A stretch of 40,150 nt of DNA from Paraburkholderia sp. SG-MS1 (GCF_012275575.1 NZ_NPIH01000111.1:1-40150); one strand, 5' to 3'. Positions 17,146 to 26,325 are shown, counted from the first letter of the stretch. Numbers and translations: made by a program. The notes: generated by a model from the sequence alone, not told the origin.

Positions 17146-18597
17146 TTACTGGCCGAAGCCCGCGTAGATGTCCGGCCGCTTCTTGCGCAGGATGAGACCG
17201 ATCAGCACGCCGACGAGCGCCACGGCGAACACGATCCAGGGGAAGGACTTGACGATCGGGCTATCGGAGCCGCTCAGCGCATCGAGATTGCGCACGAGAA
17301 TCACGCCGATATACAGCAGGCCGAGTCCGCCGAGCAGCGGCGCGAGGAACGAGTGCCACACGCGGGTATCCTTGCGCGTCTTGCGGAAGAACGCGATCAC
17401 CGAAAAACTCGTCACCGCTTGCAGCATCACGATGCCGATCGTGCCGAGCGCCGAACTCCAGCTGAACACGATATTGAACACGTCGCTGCCCGACGCGATG
17501 AACAGACCGAGCAGCACGCACACGGACAGCGTTTGCAGATAGCTCGCGACGTACGGCGAACGGTATTTTTCATGCACGCGGTTCAGCGCTTGCGGCAGGA
17601 TGCCTTCGAGGCTCAACGCGTGGATATAGCGCACCAGCGTGTTATGAAACGACAGCAGACTCGCGAAGATACTGCTGAGCAGCAGGAAGCTCATCACCGT
17701 CGTGACCGCGCCACCCAGGTACTTGCCGGATTGAATGAACCAGAAATCGCCGGGCTCTCTGGTCGCGACGTCGACCACGTCGGCGAGACCGTACGCGCAG
17801 ACGATGGTCCACGTGACGAAGGCGAAGAACACGAGGATCAGTATGACCGACACGTACGTCGCGCGCGGCACGGTCACTTTCGGATCGCGGCATTCCTTGC
17901 CGTAGATCGCGGTGGCTTCGAAACCGATGAACGACGCGAACGCGAACATCACCGCAATGCCGAGGTGGCCGCTGAAAACATGCTGCGGCGAGAGCGGCGC
18001 GAGCGTGAGGCCGTTGGGCCCGCCGCCGTGGATCACGATCGCAATCGCGAGCAGCAGGAGGATGCCGAGTTCGAGACACATCAGCACGCCGAGCAGGCGG
18101 CTATTCAGATCGATGCCGCGAATGCCGGTGAATTGCACCACCGCCACGCAGATCAGCGAATAGCCATACCACGGCAGCGCGGTATGCAGCAGCGGCGACA
18201 GGATCACCGTGCAGAAGAATCCAAACAGTCCGTACAGCGCGATCTGGATGAACGTGTACGACATCAGTGCGACGAGCGCGCCGGCCATGCCCAACGGCCG
18301 CCCGAGTCCCGCGGTGATGTAGGCGTAGAACGCACCGGCACGCACCACGTGCCGGCTCATCGACGCAAAGCCGACGCTGAAGATCAGCAGCACGAGCCCG
18401 GCGATCACGAACGCGCCAGGAATGCCCGCGCCGTTGCCGAGACTGATCGCAGGCGGCACCGCGCCGAGCATGCCGGTCAGCGGCGCCGCCGCGGAAATCA
18501 CGAGAAACACGATCTGCCACAAGCCCAGCGTATTGCCCTTCAATTCCACGGGGTTCTCCGCGTCGACCAGACTGGTCGGCGAATAGGGTTCGTTCAT
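17146..18597 (-). CDS. APC-superfamily amino acid/amine permease
   Basis: From MNEPYSPTSLVDAE (GAGG upstream of 18597) the protein is 483 residues with about twelve membrane segments. The helix 1 motif reads IVFLVISAAAPLTGMLGAVP, and the helix 6 region has FASFIGFEATAIYGKECRDP, the typical APC substrate-site glutamate context. Proton-driven APC carriers import amino acids or amines. Its place beside the porin and the copper amine oxidase/aldehyde dehydrogenase set, with an AraC-type gene between, makes a primary amine or its amino-acid parent the best guess. The frame extends upstream to 18648, but that part is not typical. Confidence 0.9.
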   Translation of the reverse strand: MNEPYSPTSLVDAENPVELKGNTLGLWQIVFLVISAAAPLTGMLGAVPPAISLGNGAGIPGAFVIAGLVLLIFSVGFASMSRHVVRAGAFYAYITAGLGRPLGMAGALVALMSYTFIQIALYGLFGFFCTVILSPLLHTALPWYGYSLICVAVVQFTGIRGIDLNSRLLGVLMCLELGILLLLAIAIVIHGGGPNGLTLAPLSPQHVFSGHLGIAVMFAFASFIGFEATAIYGKECRDPKVTVPRATYVSVILILVFFAFVTWTIVCAYGLADVVDVATREPGDFWFIQSGKYLGGAVTTVMSFLLLSSIFASLLSFHNTLVRYIHALSLEGILPQALNRVHEKYRSPYVASYLQTLSVCVLLGLFIASGSDVFNIVFSWSSALGTIGIVMLQAVTSFSVIAFFRKTRKDTRVWHSFLAPLLGGLGLLYIGVILVRNLDALSGSDSPIVKSFPWIVFAVALVGVLIGLILRKKRPDIYAGFGQ

Positions 18598-18740
18598 CGC
18601 TGCCTCTATGTTATTGGCTAGTCTGAAACTCGCCAGAACCCCTTGCACTGCTGGTTATGGCGCTCGCTTGACCGACGTCAACTGCTTCGGGATGAGCGCA
18701 TGGTAGGTAGCTAAAAAATAAAGCGACTTCGCGAACTGCG

Positions 18741-18766
18741 CCAAATTTTCGATAAAGCGCGCCAAT
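18741..18766 (-). promoter_or_regulatory. Motif shared with the amine-oxidase upstream region
   Basis: Read on the minus strand, about 150 bp before the permease, the words ATTGGCGCG, CTTTATCG and ATTTGGCGC occur in a row. The first two also occur before the copper amine oxidase (19952-19970). This is a candidate binding region for the AraC-type regulator encoded between the two. Confidence 0.4.
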
Positions 18767-18894
18767 GCGGGCGGACCCTGAATTCACCGGTCTGCAGCAG
18801 ATACTTAGGAACCCAGACGTTATTTTCCGGTGTGGTCAGCGCGAGGTCTCACGATATTTTCAGAATGAAAGCAGCACGCGTATACGCGGCGCGT

Positions 18895-19890
18895 CTATTT
18901 TTTCCAGCTGCGTGTGGCGCGCCATAACACGGTCGCGTCGGCATAACCGACCGCACGCGCAATCGCCGCATTGGTGAGCCCGTCGCGTTCGAGCAATCCC
19001 GCGACGCTGCGCTGCCGCTCCTCGCGCAGAATCTGCCGCACAGAGGTGCCTTCCTGCGCGAGATGCCGTTGCAACGAGCGATGCGAGAGGCCGAGGTCTT
19101 TGGCAATGTCGGCGACGATCAGTTTTTCATGCGCAAGCCGCCGCGTAATCAGATCGCGCACCTGCTCGACGATGCTGTGCGGCATCGCATCGTTCGCAAT
19201 CAGATCGGTCGCGTGGCGCTCCATCATGCGCGCCATTTGCGTGTCGGCGCTTTTGAGCGAAGCATCGAGATCCTGCGGACGCAGAATCACACCATTAAAA
19301 GGCTGCTGAAAGCGCACCGGTACGCGAAAGATCCGCGCGTAGGGTTTGAGATCGGCGGGCGCCGCGTGTTCGAAATGCACTTCGACCGGATTCCATGCGG
19401 CGCCGCGCACGAGCCGGATCATGTTGCACATGGTCGACAGGCTGTACTCCGCATCCTGGCGGCGCGGCCAGATTTGCGGACTGGCGATCTGGTAGGTCCA
19501 GATCGGCCACTCGTCGTCGCGCAGCACTTCGCAGCTCGTCGTGTTTTGCCACGAGGCGAGCGCGAGCGTGAACTTGCGCATCGCCGCGTTCAGCGTCGGC
19601 GACGAAAGAAAGACGAGGCCCGCCGGCCCCAGTTCCGTCAACTGCAATTCGCTGCCGAGCCGCAAGCCGAGCGATGCTTCGCCGAGCACTTCGGCCGCGC
19701 GCTCGAAGGCCGCCACGTAACGCGTGAGCGGCAGGATTTCATACGGATTGGACAGCAGCCGCCGGCTCATCCCGAACGCTTCGAGCAGCGCGTCGCAATC
19801 GGCGCCCGACTGATCGAGCGCGCGCACGACCGGTCCCATCACCGCCGCGCGAATCATCGGGAAACTGCCATTGAGCGTGACTTTTTTCAT
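18895..19890 (-). CDS. AraC-family transcriptional regulator
   Basis: The 331-residue protein has an N-terminal arabinose-binding-like domain of the OruR/ArgR-type group (MIRAAVMGPVVRALDQSG to about 200) and a C-terminal double helix-turn-helix: LIVADIAKDLGLSHRSLQRH, then LTNAAIARAVGYADATVLWR. The second motif ends abruptly at RSWKK, about ten residues short of the usual TGxSPxxYR end, so the C-terminus is slightly truncated or variant. It diverges from the copper amine oxidase gene across 200 bp. In enterobacteria FeaR, also AraC-type, activates tynA and feaB; here the N-domain differs, so it is an analogue rather than FeaR itself. Confidence 0.9.
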   Translation of the reverse strand: MKKVTLNGSFPMIRAAVMGPVVRALDQSGADCDALLEAFGMSRRLLSNPYEILPLTRYVAAFERAAEVLGEASLGLRLGSELQLTELGPAGLVFLSSPTLNAAMRKFTLALASWQNTTSCEVLRDDEWPIWTYQIASPQIWPRRQDAEYSLSTMCNMIRLVRGAAWNPVEVHFEHAAPADLKPYARIFRVPVRFQQPFNGVILRPQDLDASLKSADTQMARMMERHATDLIANDAMPHSIVEQVRDLITRRLAHEKLIVADIAKDLGLSHRSLQRHLAQEGTSVRQILREERQRSVAGLLERDGLTNAAIARAVGYADATVLWRATRSWKK

Positions 19891-19952
19891 GTTGAGCGTC
19901 TCCTCTCCAGTCTGCGCTGTCGTGTTGCCCGAGTCGTTTCCTCTGGCGCACT

Positions 19953-19975
19953 TTATCGCTCAATTGGCGCGATAA
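19953..19975. promoter_or_regulatory. Inverted repeat between AraC-type regulator and amine oxidase
   Basis: TTATCGC (19953-19959) and GCGATAA (19969-19975) form a perfect 7-bp inverted repeat with a 9-bp spacer TCAATTGGC, about 120 bp before the amine oxidase. It overlaps the words CTTTATCG and ATTGGCGCG that recur upstream of the permease gene. Confidence 0.5.
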
Positions 19976-20092
19976 GCAAGCGCGAAAATATTATTGGGCT
20001 CCTACGATTTGCCATCGACTCAGCGTGCGCCGCGTGTCACCGGTGCCAAGCGGCCCGCTGTCTGGTCCAGCCAACATCTTGACGGGAATCTT

Positions 20093-22078
20093 ATGAACAC
20101 GAATGCCACGAAAGCTGCGCACCCTATCGTTCATCCGCTCGACCCACTGAGCGGCGAAGAAATGCAGCTTGCCTGCGATCTCGTGAAGGCTGCCGAAAAA
20201 CTCGATTCACACGCCCGTTTTCCGATGGTCGAATTGCGCGAACCTCCGAAAGCCGAAGTGCTCGCGTTCAAAGCCGGCGAGTATTTTTCGCGCATCGCAT
20301 TCGTGCTCGCGATCGACCGATCGAATGGCGCGACGATCGAATTCGACGTGGACCTGAGAGAAAAACGCATCGCGGCGCGCCGGGTGTTGCCGTTCGACCA
20401 GGCGCCTTACGGCCAGCCGCCCATCATGATCGACGACTTCATGAACGCCGAGCAGATCGTCAAGAACGATGAAGCGTGGCGGGCGGCGATCATGAAGCGC
20501 GGCCTCAGCGAAAAGGACCTCGAGCGCGTGCAGGTCGATCCGTTCTCGGCCGGCTGCTTCGATCGCGAGCACGAAAACGGCCGGCGTCTCGTGCGCTGCG
20601 TGAGCTACTACCGCGAGACGCTGACCGATAATGGCTACGCGCATCCGATCGAAGGCGTGCTCGCGGTGGTCGATCTGCTCGACAAGAAAGTGATCGAGCT
20701 GATCGACGACGGCCGCATCATTCCCATTCCGCGCGCCAAACACAACTACGACACGCCGAGCCTCGGCCAGCCGCGCAGCACGCTCAAGCCGCTGTCGATC
20801 AATCAGCCCGACGGCCCGAGCTTCACGATCGACGGCTGGCACGTGAGCTGGCAAAACTGGACCTTCCGCGTCGGCTTCACGCCGCGCGAGGGGCTCGTGC
20901 TGCACCAACTGTCGTGGGACGACGGCAAGCGCGCGCGGCCGGTCATCTACCGCGCGAGCGTCACGGAAATGTGCGTGCCCTACTCCGATCCGAGCACCAA
21001 TCACTACTGGAAAAGCGCGTTCGATGCGGGCGAGTACGGGCTCGGCAAGCTCGCGAACCAGCTCGAACTCGGTTGCGACTGCCTCGGCACGATCCGCTAT
21101 TTCGACATCCCTTGCGCCGACGACTTCGGCAACGCGTTCGTGATGAAGAACGCCGTCTGCATGCACGAAGAAGACTACGGCACGCTGTGGAAGCACTATG
21201 AATTCCGCACCGGCGTATTCGAAATGCGCCGCTCGCGCCGTCTCGTGATTTCGTTCTTCGCGACGGTCGGCAATTACGACTACGGCTTTTACTGGTATCT
21301 GTATCAGGACGGCACGATCCAGCTCGAATGCAAGCTGACCGGCATCGTCCAAACCTCGGCGGTGGCCGACGGCGACACCTATCCGTGGGGCGGCATGATC
21401 ACGCAGAACCTCGGCGGCCCCACGCACCAGCACTTCTTCAATGCGCGCATGCACATGATGGTCGATGGCGAGCGCAATACCGTCACCGAACATGAATTCG
21501 TGCCGCGTCCGATCGGCGATACGAATCCGTACGGCAATGTGTTCGATACGACGAAGCAGGTGCTGAAGACGGAGAGCGAAGCCGCGCGCCTCGCGAATGG
21601 CCGCACGGGCCGTTATTGGAAAGTCACCAACCCGAACGTGAAGAACGCCGTGGGGGCGAATCCGGGCTACAAGCTGATCGTCAACGACTCGCCGCTGATG
21701 CTCGCCGACGAGCGTTCGAAGGTGCGTCAACGCGGCGGCTTCGCGACGCGTCACGTGTGGGTCACGCCGTTCGATCCGGCCGAGCGCTATGCGAGCGGCG
21801 ACTATCCGAACCAGCATTCCGGCGGCGACGGCTTGCCGCGTTATATCGAGGCAAACCGCCACATCGAGAACGAAGACCTCGTGTTGTGGCACAGCTTCGG
21901 TCACACGCACGTGTGCAAGCCCGAAGACTTTCCGGTGATGCCGGTCGAGTACGCCGGCTTCATGCTCAAACCGAATAATTTTTTCGCAGGCAATCCGACG
22001 ATGGACTTGCCCGCCGAGCGCGATCTGAACAGCGTCGAAGATGGCAAGCCGACGGACCATGGCTGCTGCAAGCACTGA
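20093..22078 (+). CDS. tynA: Copper-containing primary-amine oxidase, cytosolic type
   Basis: It oxidises a primary amine with O2 to an aldehyde, ammonia and hydrogen peroxide. The 661-residue product from MNTNATKAAHPIVH carries all key residues. The topaquinone precursor is Y395 in VGNYDYGFYW, the catalytic base D311 in FDAGEYGLG, and the copper ligands H445 and H447 in HQHFFNARMHM and H606 in GHTHVCKP. There is no signal peptide, and the size and spacing resemble cytosolic Arthrobacter-type phenylethylamine/histamine oxidases rather than periplasmic E. coli TynA. The last residues DHGCCKH look metal-binding. The frame can be read from 19994, but that leader is not homologous. The next gene overlaps its end by 20 nt. 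Confidence 0.95.
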   Translation: MNTNATKAAHPIVHPLDPLSGEEMQLACDLVKAAEKLDSHARFPMVELREPPKAEVLAFKAGEYFSRIAFVLAIDRSNGATIEFDVDLREKRIAARRVLPFDQAPYGQPPIMIDDFMNAEQIVKNDEAWRAAIMKRGLSEKDLERVQVDPFSAGCFDREHENGRRLVRCVSYYRETLTDNGYAHPIEGVLAVVDLLDKKVIELIDDGRIIPIPRAKHNYDTPSLGQPRSTLKPLSINQPDGPSFTIDGWHVSWQNWTFRVGFTPREGLVLHQLSWDDGKRARPVIYRASVTEMCVPYSDPSTNHYWKSAFDAGEYGLGKLANQLELGCDCLGTIRYFDIPCADDFGNAFVMKNAVCMHEEDYGTLWKHYEFRTGVFEMRRSRRLVISFFATVGNYDYGFYWYLYQDGTIQLECKLTGIVQTSAVADGDTYPWGGMITQNLGGPTHQHFFNARMHMMVDGERNTVTEHEFVPRPIGDTNPYGNVFDTTKQVLKTESEAARLANGRTGRYWKVTNPNVKNAVGANPGYKLIVNDSPLMLADERSKVRQRGGFATRHVWVTPFDPAERYASGDYPNQHSGGDGLPRYIEANRHIENEDLVLWHSFGHTHVCKPEDFPVMPVEYAGFMLKPNNFFAGNPTMDLPAERDLNSVEDGKPTDHGCCKH

Positions 22079-23075
22079 TCCGTTGCGGCCCGCCGCGCAG
22101 CCCGCCAGCGGCTCGGCAAGCGTGCTTGCCGCATGCGCGGCCGGTTCGGCTTGCGTGCTGATCGCAGGCGGCGGCGCCGCGGTGTCGATGCGCGGCGGCC
22201 TCGGCCACCCCGCGAGCTCGCTGTGGATGAGCGCGCTCGCGCTCGCGACGATGATGGCCGCGCCGCTGCTGATGGCACGCTCGACCCGCCGCCGCACCAC
22301 GCTCGCAAGCGCGACCACCTTGATCGTGACGATGAGCGCGATGAATGCGTTACCGACGTATCTGAACGGACTGCAGCACGGCGGCGTGCTTGCCGCGTTG
22401 ATGATCGCAGCAGGCGGCGCTTTGCTGTTTTGCTGGCGGCAACTGAGCGGCACGGTCGCCAATGATCGTCATCACGCGAATGACCCCGCGCAAACGACGC
22501 GCGCAGCAAGCACAACGGCGCTGCTCGCGTTGCTCGCGGGCATGTCGAGCGGCAGTCTCGCGCGCTTCCAGTTGTTTGCTGTGTGCGGCGCAGGCGGTGC
22601 GAACGGCGTTCAACCGCTCTGGCACATCGCGCTCCTGCTGGCGGCAGTATGCGCGCTGGCCTGCTACGCCGAGCGCTCGCGCAACGACCGGATGCTGTCG
22701 ACGTTGTACGTCGCACGCGCGCTGCTGATCGGGACGCTCGCAACCGTCGATAACCCCGCGCTCGCCCCGCTCGCGGCAAAACTATTTCTGCTGCTCGACT
22801 GCCTGACGATCCCGGCCCTCGCGAATCTGGGGGGCAACACGAGGCGAGCGCTAAACGCGAGTTGTCCCGGTATCGCGCATCACATCGGCATGCTGGCAGG
22901 CGCAGCCTTGTCGACTGCCCCCTACTTTTTCGGCGACGGATTCGTCGTGCTGTTCGGCATCAGCGCGGCCGCGAACCTGATATGCGCCGCGTCGCTCGCC
23001 ATCCATTGGCCCGGCACGAAGACGTTGCACTTGCACGCACACCGGTATCACAACGAGGCGCGCTCATCCGGCTAG
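22059..23075 (+). CDS. Polytopic membrane protein of unknown function
   Basis: The 338-residue product has about nine or ten hydrophobic segments (for example VLAALMIAAGGALLF, IALLLAAVCALACYA, APYFFGDGFVVLFGISAAA). It resembles small MFS-like carriers only in general pattern. The C-terminal tail is histidine-rich (TLHLHAHRYHNE). It starts inside the end of the amine oxidase gene (ATG 22059 against stop 22078), which implies translational coupling; another ATG 18 nt upstream (22041) is possible. Position suggests a role in amine uptake, product export or copper supply. None of these can be shown from the sequence. Confidence 0.78.
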   Translation: MAAASTDPLRPAAQPASGSASVLAACAAGSACVLIAGGGAAVSMRGGLGHPASSLWMSALALATMMAAPLLMARSTRRRTTLASATTLIVTMSAMNALPTYLNGLQHGGVLAALMIAAGGALLFCWRQLSGTVANDRHHANDPAQTTRAASTTALLALLAGMSSGSLARFQLFAVCGAGGANGVQPLWHIALLLAAVCALACYAERSRNDRMLSTLYVARALLIGTLATVDNPALAPLAAKLFLLLDCLTIPALANLGGNTRRALNASCPGIAHHIGMLAGAALSTAPYFFGDGFVVLFGISAAANLICAASLAIHWPGTKTLHLHAHRYHNEARSSG

Positions 23076-23137
23076 CGCCGCACCGGTTGCGCCCACGACC
23101 CACGGACTCACGACGCACTCAACGGAGACGAAGCACC

Positions 23138-24619
23138 ATGAGCGAACACCATCACGCAGCGGCAGCGTTGCCGCAGACCATGTTCATCAACGGAGAGAAA
23201 ACCCGCAGCGCCGCGGGCAAAACGTTTCCGGTCTTCAATCCGGCCACGGCGGAAGAACTCGCGCAGATTCCCGATGCTTCGGAGTCGGACATCGATCACG
23301 CGGTGAGAACTTCGAAAGCCGCCTTCGAATCCGATGCGTGGCGCAGAATGCCGCCGGCCGCGCGCGAGCGTCTGCTGCTCAAACTCGCCGACCTCGTCGA
23401 ACACCATACCGACGAACTCGCCGCGCTGGAAACGCTGAACCAGGGCAAGCTCATCGGCTTCTCGAAGATGCTCGAAGTGTCGGGCAGCGTTCAATGGCTG
23501 CGCTACATGGCCGGCTGGGCGACCAAAATCGAAGGGACCACCTTCGACCTGTCGATTCCGTTCCCGCCGGGCACGCGCTACAACGCATCGACCCGCCGCG
23601 TGCCGGCCGGAGTCGTCGCGGCCATCGTGCCCTGGAATTTCCCGCTGCTGATGGCGGTCTGGAAAATCGCGCCGGCGCTCGCATGCGGCTGCACCGTCGT
23701 GCTCAAGCCCGCGGAAGAAACGCCCTTGACCGCGATCCGTCTCGCCGAACTCGCGCACGAAGCGGGCTTTCCGCCGGGCGTGTTCAACGTGGTCACCGGC
23801 CGGGGCGAAACCGCTGGTGCGGCGTTGGTGAGGCATCCTCTGGTCAACAAGGTCACGTTCACGGGATCGACCGAGGTGGGCCGCATCATCGGCCGCCAAT
23901 GTGCTGAAGATCTGAAGCGCGCGTCGCTGGAGCTGGGCGGCAAAAGCCCGGTGATCGTGCTCGACGACTGCGACCCACGCAAGGCGATCGAAGGCGCGGC
24001 CGGCGCGATCTTCTTCAATCACGGCCAGGTGTGCACGGCGGGCTCGCGCCTCTATGTGGCGCGCTCGATCTACGATGAAGTCGTGCAAGGTGTCGCGGCG
24101 GTGGCCGACGGCATCGCGCTCGGCTCGGGCTTCGATGCGGCGACGCAGATGGGGCCGATGGTTTCCGCACGGCATCGCGACAAAGTGATCGCCATGATCG
24201 TGCAAGGCAGGCAGGAGGGCGGCGAGATCCTGTCACGCGACGCGCATGTGGAGGGAAATGGCTATTTCGTACGCCCCACGGTGATTGCCAACCGCGCGTG
24301 CAAGCCACTGTCGGTCGTCAAGGAAGAAGTGTTCGGACCGGTGCTCGTTGCGATGCCGTACGACGACCTCGACGATGTGCTCGGGCAGGCGAACGCGTCC
24401 GAATACGGACTCGGCGCGAGCGTCTGGACCAATCAGCTCGACAAGGCGCTGCGGCTCGTGGATGGGATCGAAGCAGGCACCGTGTGGGTCAATACGCACA
24501 ACATGGTCGATCCGGCGATGCCGTTCGGTGGCTTCAAGGCATCGGGCATCGGCCGCGAACATGGCAAGGCGATCATCGACGCGTATACCGGGAGCAAGTC
24601 CGTTTGTATCGCGTACTAA
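23138..24619 (+). CDS. feaB: NAD(P)-dependent aldehyde dehydrogenase, phenylacetaldehyde type
   Basis: The 493-residue ALDH has the oxyanion Asn in PWNFPLLMAVWKIAPALACG, the Rossmann signature FTGSTEVGRIIG, general base E265 in LELGGKSP, and nucleophile C299 in FNHGQVCTAGSR. It ends in a typical MPFGGFKASGIGREHGK tail. It follows the amine oxidase and membrane gene on the same strand, with GGAGA before the ATG. The natural reaction is therefore oxidation of the aldehyde released by the amine oxidase, as FeaB does with phenylacetaldehyde. The N-terminus carries EHHHAAAALPQ, an unusual His cluster. The frame extends upstream to 22862, but that part is not ALDH-like. Confidence 0.93.
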   Translation: MSEHHHAAAALPQTMFINGEKTRSAAGKTFPVFNPATAEELAQIPDASESDIDHAVRTSKAAFESDAWRRMPPAARERLLLKLADLVEHHTDELAALETLNQGKLIGFSKMLEVSGSVQWLRYMAGWATKIEGTTFDLSIPFPPGTRYNASTRRVPAGVVAAIVPWNFPLLMAVWKIAPALACGCTVVLKPAEETPLTAIRLAELAHEAGFPPGVFNVVTGRGETAGAALVRHPLVNKVTFTGSTEVGRIIGRQCAEDLKRASLELGGKSPVIVLDDCDPRKAIEGAAGAIFFNHGQVCTAGSRLYVARSIYDEVVQGVAAVADGIALGSGFDAATQMGPMVSARHRDKVIAMIVQGRQEGGEILSRDAHVEGNGYFVRPTVIANRACKPLSVVKEEVFGPVLVAMPYDDLDDVLGQANASEYGLGASVWTNQLDKALRLVDGIEAGTVWVNTHNMVDPAMPFGGFKASGIGREHGKAIIDAYTGSKSVCIAY

Positions 24620-24631
24620 GCACGTAGGCGA

Positions 24632-24688
24632 GCGCGGCCCTTCGTCTGCATGGCGAAATCCATAGGACAAACAGCCGAAGGGCCGCGC
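24632..24688. repeat. Long inverted repeat after the aldehyde dehydrogenase
   Basis: GCGCGGCCCTTCG (24632-24644) and CGAAGGGCCGCGC (24676-24688) pair perfectly over 13 bp with a 31-nt loop, starting 12 nt after the stop. No T tract follows, so it is either a Rho-assisted 3' stabilising hairpin or part of a terminator, not a classical intrinsic terminator. Confidence 0.55.
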
Positions 24689-24762
24689 GAGCAAACCAGT
24701 AAAATAACGGGACTTCGCGCCACCGCGCATCATGTCCCGGTCGAACATCTTGAAAACGCAAA

Positions 24763-25881
24763 ATGCCTGCGCTGAACGCGCTCAAAACCTTCGAAGTGGC
24801 CGGCCGCACGGGGCAGCTTCACTCGCGCCGCGGAACTGCTGAAGGTCACGCAAAGCGCGGTCAGCCGGCAGGTCCGGCAACTCGAGGTGCAACTGGGCGA
24901 GACGTTGTTGCAGCGCCACCATCATCATCTGGAACTCTCTGCGGCAGGTCGCATTCTGCTGCAAGCGCTGCAGCAATCGTTCGACCGCATCGAACTCACG
25001 GTGCGCGGCCTGCAGGAAAAGACCCATCGCAACCGCTTGCGTATCAACGCGCCCCCCACCTTCACGAGCCGCTGGCTGATGCCGCGACTGGGCCGCCTGC
25101 GCGACGCGCATCCGCATCTCGAACTGAGTCTGTCGACCCGCGTCGAGGACAACCTTGCCGAATCGGGTGTGCTGGACTGCGCGACCCGTTTCGGCAATGG
25201 CGTGAAATACGCGAGCCCGGAGATCGCGGGCTTCCAGTTCGGCGGCATGTACGCGTTCAGCAACGACACGAACTTCGCGAACAATCGCGCCTATAGCTTC
25301 GGCGGTCAGTACGCGAACGGCGGCCTGCTGATCGCGGCGGCCTATCTGCAGGCGAACAATCCGGGCGCGGGCTCGACCGGCGCGATCACCGCGAACGACG
25401 CGAGCTGCATCGCCGGACGTATGCGGATATTCGGCGGCGGCATCAACTACACGTTCGGCTCGGCGACTGCAGGCTTTGCCTATACGAACTCGAACCACAA
25501 GGACCCGACCGGCAACGGCTATGTCGGCGTTCCTCTCGCCGCGCCGGGCGTGAGGCTCGACACGCTGAAGTATCAGAACTTCGAGGTGAACGGCAAATAC
25601 CAGCTCACGCCTGCATTCTTCGTCGGCGCGCAGTACGTGTACACGATGCAGAACTACGACGCGTCGTCGGGCACGGTGAAGCCGAAGATTCACTCGGTCG
25701 GCCTGATGGCGGACTACAACCTGTCGAAGCGCACGGACGTGTACGTGCAGGGCGTATATCAGAAGGTCGCGGGCGATTCGACCGGTCGATTTTCGACAAG
25801 GCGTTCATTGCTGGCGTGCAGGCGCCCTCGTCGACGGATACGCAGGTGGCCGTACGGGTCGCGTTGCGGCACAAGTTCTAG
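24763..25881 (+). pseudogene. LysR regulator / porin chimera, frameshifted
   Basis: ATG 24763 opens a GcvA-like LysR gene (MPALNALKTFEVAGRTG). One extra G in the run 24810-24813 then shifts the frame. Correcting it restores SFTRAAELLKVTQSAVSRQV and the start of the effector domain up to LDCATRFGNG. At about 25195-25205 the text changes without a break to the second half of a Burkholderia porin (VKYASPEIAGFQFGGMYAFS and on through YNLSKRTDVYVQGVYQ). A one-base loss near 25785 shifts the frame again; correcting it gives the normal porin end RVALRHKF and stop at 25879-25881. So the LysR C-terminus and the porin N-terminus with its signal peptide were deleted together, and two further indels followed. 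No functional product is expected. Confidence 0.88.
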
Positions 25882-25959
25882 GAACGCGGGGCGGCGGTGC
25901 GGATCGTTGGAACGTGGCCGCGCCTACGTGGTGAGAAACCCGGGCGCCGATGAAGTCCC

Positions 25960-26325
25960 TCACCCCTCCACCATCGCCTTCAATCTCGACAACGCCCGAT
26001 CCCACTGCTGCGAAATCGCGTCGAGCGCGCGGCGCGCTTCGTCGAGATGGGCCGGCTCGAACGCCCACAAGCGCTCGCGGCCGACCTTCACGTCGCGCAC
26101 GAGACCCGCGTTCGCGAGCACCTGTAGATGCTGCGTGACCGACTGCCGCGTGATCTCCGTGCCCGCAGTCAATTGCGCGATCGACATCGCACTGCCCGCA
26201 CATAAGATCGCGATCAGCCGCAGACGCGTTTCGTCGCCGAGTGCCGCGAAAATCGGCGCTGAGTTCTTCAGCGCCGACGTTTTCAGACTCGCATTGGCCG
26301 ACGCGGTCCTAACCTTTGGCGACAT
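25960..26325 (-). CDS. ArsR-family helix-turn-helix regulator
   Basis: The 121-residue winged-helix protein opens with IFAALGDETRLRLIAIL, then has the recognition helix region LTAGTEITRQSVTQHLQVLA and the wing GLVRDVKVGRERLWAFEP. It has no cysteine metal-site signature (no ELCVCDL), so it is probably not a metal sensor but belongs to the group paired with SRPBCC/AHSA1 genes. Its start overlaps the end of the AHSA1 gene by 17 nt, so the two are translationally coupled. Confidence 0.92.
   Translation of the reverse strand: MSPKVRTASANASLKTSALKNSAPIFAALGDETRLRLIAILCAGSAMSIAQLTAGTEITRQSVTQHLQVLANAGLVRDVKVGRERLWAFEPAHLDEARRALDAISQQWDRALSRLKAMVEG

Noticed and set aside
20207..22462. Long minus-strand frame of 751 codons
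   Set aside because: It is antisense to the copper amine oxidase and matches no family; a high-GC shadow.
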